Source: CBDTTW01 sp965363675 | GTDB lineage: Bacteria; Bacteroidota; Rhodothermia; Rhodothermales; DASSAV01 | Length of the DNA stretch: 13,652 bases | Reading direction: 5' to 3' | Assembly: GCA_965363675.1 (NCBI GenBank) | Contig: CBDTTW010000080.1 | Location: forward strand, 1 to 13,652 | Shown here: piece by piece, positions 12,794-13,652 of the stretch | Layout of the letters: every line of letters starts with the position of its first letter | How positions within the stretch are numbered: position 1 is the stretch's first letter | Notes under the pieces: model-generated | Told to the model about the DNA's origin: nothing | The model's database searches: none | The model's input: only the letters and a program-made list of their open reading frames with translations | Translations under genes and position numbers: made by a program

Positions 12794-12823
12794 TATTTAC
12801 TTAGATTCAGTCTAAATAAACAA
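12794..12823 (-). promoter_or_regulatory. Candidate promoter of the hydrolase-GNAT operon
   Basis: On the minus strand TTGTTT (12823-12818) and TAAATA (12799-12794) are separated by 18 bases, resembling -35 and -10 boxes. The leader would be about 65-70 bases to the ATG at 12720. The palindrome fills the spacer and overlaps both boxes, a classic repressor arrangement. Lineages using the Bacteroidota-type sigma may not read these boxes, so confidence is limited. Confidence 0.35.
12796..12820. promoter_or_regulatory. 25-base palindromic operator, DtxR/IdeR-like
   Basis: The arms TTTACTTAGA (12796-12805) and TCTAAATAAA (12811-12820) match in 9 of 10 positions. The 5-base centre TTCAG is itself partly symmetric, so 10 of 12 pairs match around C12808. 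The core TTAGATTCAGTCTAA (12801-12815) resembles DtxR-family (iron/manganese-dependent repressor) boxes of the type TTAGnnT...AnnCTAA. That family assignment is inference from consensus memory. The site sits between divergent genes and could control both. Confidence 0.55.
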
Positions 12824-12893
12824 TCTCGAAGCTCAAGGCTTCCCCCGAAGCCGTTGCTATAAGATACAAGGGTCTGGCGTGCGTATAGGCAGT

Positions 12894-13652
12894 ATGTTAC
12901 ACGTGTTCGGCATGCGGCGGCGGCCTACTGCCCCGCTCCTCGAACGGATGTACCTCTCGCTCGGTACGGTGGTTCGCTTCCAGGTATACCACCCCGACGC
13001 CGAGGCCGCCGCCCAGGCCGTGCGCGAGGCCGCCGCCGCCGTCGAGCAGGTGCACCGCCTCATGAGCGTCCAGGACCCCGCCTCGGAACTCTCCCGCTGG
13101 AACTGCGCCCCCGCCGGCCTCGACGCCCCCTTCCACGCCTGCACCGCCCGCGCCATCGGCGAGGCCCTGCGCTACCGCCGCCTCACCGACGGCCGCTTCG
13201 ACCCCACCGTGGGCGCCGCCGTCGCCGGCGCGCGCAGCGGCCCCGGCCCCTCCGAACGCCTCGGCCTCTGGGACGCCGCCAACCGCCGCCTCGAAAAGCC
13301 GCACCCCGCCGTCGCCCTCGACCTCGGAGGGTCCGCCAAGGGCCTCGCCGTCGATCTGGCCGCCGAAGCCCTGCTGCGCGCCGGCATCGGCAGCGCCCTC
13401 ATCAACGCCGGCGGCGATCTGCGCGCCATCGGAGCCCCCCCGGGCCTGACGGCCTGGCCCGTCGGCATCCGCGACCCCGCCCGCCCCGACGGGGTGGCCG
13501 CCCTCGTCGCCCTCCGCGACGCCGCCCTCGCCACCAGCGGCGGCTACGAACCCGACGGCGGCGCCCTCATCGACCCGCGCGACCTCGCCCCGCTTCAGTT
13601 TGCCGGCAGCGTCACCGTGCTCGCTCCCACCTGCGGGGCCGCCGACTGCCTC
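12894..13652 (+). CDS. apbE: ApbE-family FAD:protein FMN transferase (partial, runs off the right edge)
   Basis: The first 253 residues are visible. The enzyme uses FAD and Mg2+ to attach FMN covalently to Thr/Ser of target flavoproteins (NQR/RNF subunits, FMN-binding-domain and PepSY-type proteins). Family motifs occur in order: YLSLGTVVRFQVY (20-32), equivalent to the MGT opening; DGRFDPTVGAAV (99-110); ALDLGGSAKGLAVD (141-154); ALINAGGDLRAIG (168-180); ALATSGGYE (211-219); LIDPR (225-229); and SVTVLAPTCGAADCL (239-253). Asp251 is the expected metal ligand, and the downstream Thr lies beyond the window. ATG 12894 is the first in-frame ATG after a stop at 12813-12815; ATG 12912 or 12948 are alternatives. 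No choice gives a signal peptide, unusual because many ApbE proteins act outside the cytoplasm. It is divergent from the hydrolase operon, with a possible metal-regulator operator between them. Confidence 0.92.
   Translation, partial: MLHVFGMRRRPTAPLLERMYLSLGTVVRFQVYHPDAEAAAQAVREAAAAVEQVHRLMSVQDPASELSRWNCAPAGLDAPFHACTARAIGEALRYRRLTDGRFDPTVGAAVAGARSGPGPSERLGLWDAANRRLEKPHPAVALDLGGSAKGLAVDLAAEALLRAGIGSALINAGGDLRAIGAPPGLTAWPVGIRDPARPDGVAALVALRDAALATSGGYEPDGGALIDPRDLAPLQFAGSVTVLAPTCGAADCL

Larger units (their letters stand above)
12721..12893. promoter_or_regulatory. AT-rich divergent promoter region (hydrolase operon / ApbE)
   Basis: This 173-base gap between divergent genes is clearly richer in A/T than the rest of the window, especially 12780-12830. 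It contains the 25-base palindrome and a sigma70-like promoter for the hydrolase operon, described separately. For ApbE the only candidate is TATAAG at 12858-12863, about 31 bases before the ATG, without a recognisable -35. Confidence 0.5.

Noticed and set aside
12897..13304. Minus-strand open frame opposite the ApbE gene
   Set aside because: Antisense shadow; the plus strand carries the full ordered set of ApbE motifs.
1..13652. CRISPR array, insertion sequence, prophage or integrative element using the tRNAs
   Set aside because: No regularly spaced repeats, transposase or integrase motifs, and no duplicated tRNA 3' ends were found next to either tRNA.

Overview
The window is a GC-rich (roughly two-thirds G+C by eye) piece of bacterial chromosome. 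Several things point to a high-GC member of the Bacteroidota/Rhodothermota side of the tree (relatives of Rhodothermus, Salinibacter or Rubricoccus): almost no start codon has a Shine-Dalgarno sequence, the best promoter candidates look like the Bacteroidota -7 element TAnnTTTG rather than sigma70 boxes, and the gene content includes DUF5060/DUF4038 glycosidases, a heparinase II/III-like lyase and secreted lipoproteins. The lineage is an inference. There is no sign of mobile DNA, CRISPR or prophage.

Positions 1-5511 form a secreted polysaccharide-degradation cluster. Two DUF5060 + DUF4038 (GH140/apiosidase-like) proteins point tail to tail (87-1706 plus, 1737-3392 minus). A heparinase II/III-type polysaccharide lyase (3622-5511 plus) diverges from the second one across a 229-base promoter region. 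All three carry signal peptides, so they probably act together outside the cytoplasm on a uronic-acid-containing glycan. No SusC/SusD, transporter or sulfatase is in view, and the substrate cannot be read from the sequence.

Positions 5550-9738 are bracketed by two lone minus-strand tRNA genes, tRNA-Gln(CUG) and tRNA-Glu(CUC). Each has a strong hairpin terminator just downstream, shared with the convergent protein gene. Between them is a regulatory/envelope module: an 895-residue LuxR-family ATP-dependent (MalT/LAL-type) regulator, a 77-residue protein of a small uncharacterised family that I associate with LAL regulators, and a 195-residue secreted beta-barrel-like protein 19 bases further on. 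The last two look like an operon and are candidate targets of the regulator.

Positions 9991-11067 encode a lipoprotein parvulin-type peptidyl-prolyl isomerase (PrsA/SurA-like), closed by a clear terminator. Convergent to it, 12720-11135 on the minus strand is a two-gene operon: a lipoprotein alpha/beta-hydrolase and a GNAT acetyltransferase, joined by an ATGA overlap. Divergent from this operon, and running off the right edge, is an ApbE-family FAD:protein FMN transferase (12894 onward). The AT-rich 173-base gap between them holds a conspicuous 25-base palindrome resembling a DtxR/IdeR-type metal-regulator operator. It sits inside the best promoter candidate of the hydrolase operon, which is the most suggestive regulatory signal in the window. 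The candidate novel systems are this metal-responsive divergon and the LAL regulator / small protein / barrel module.
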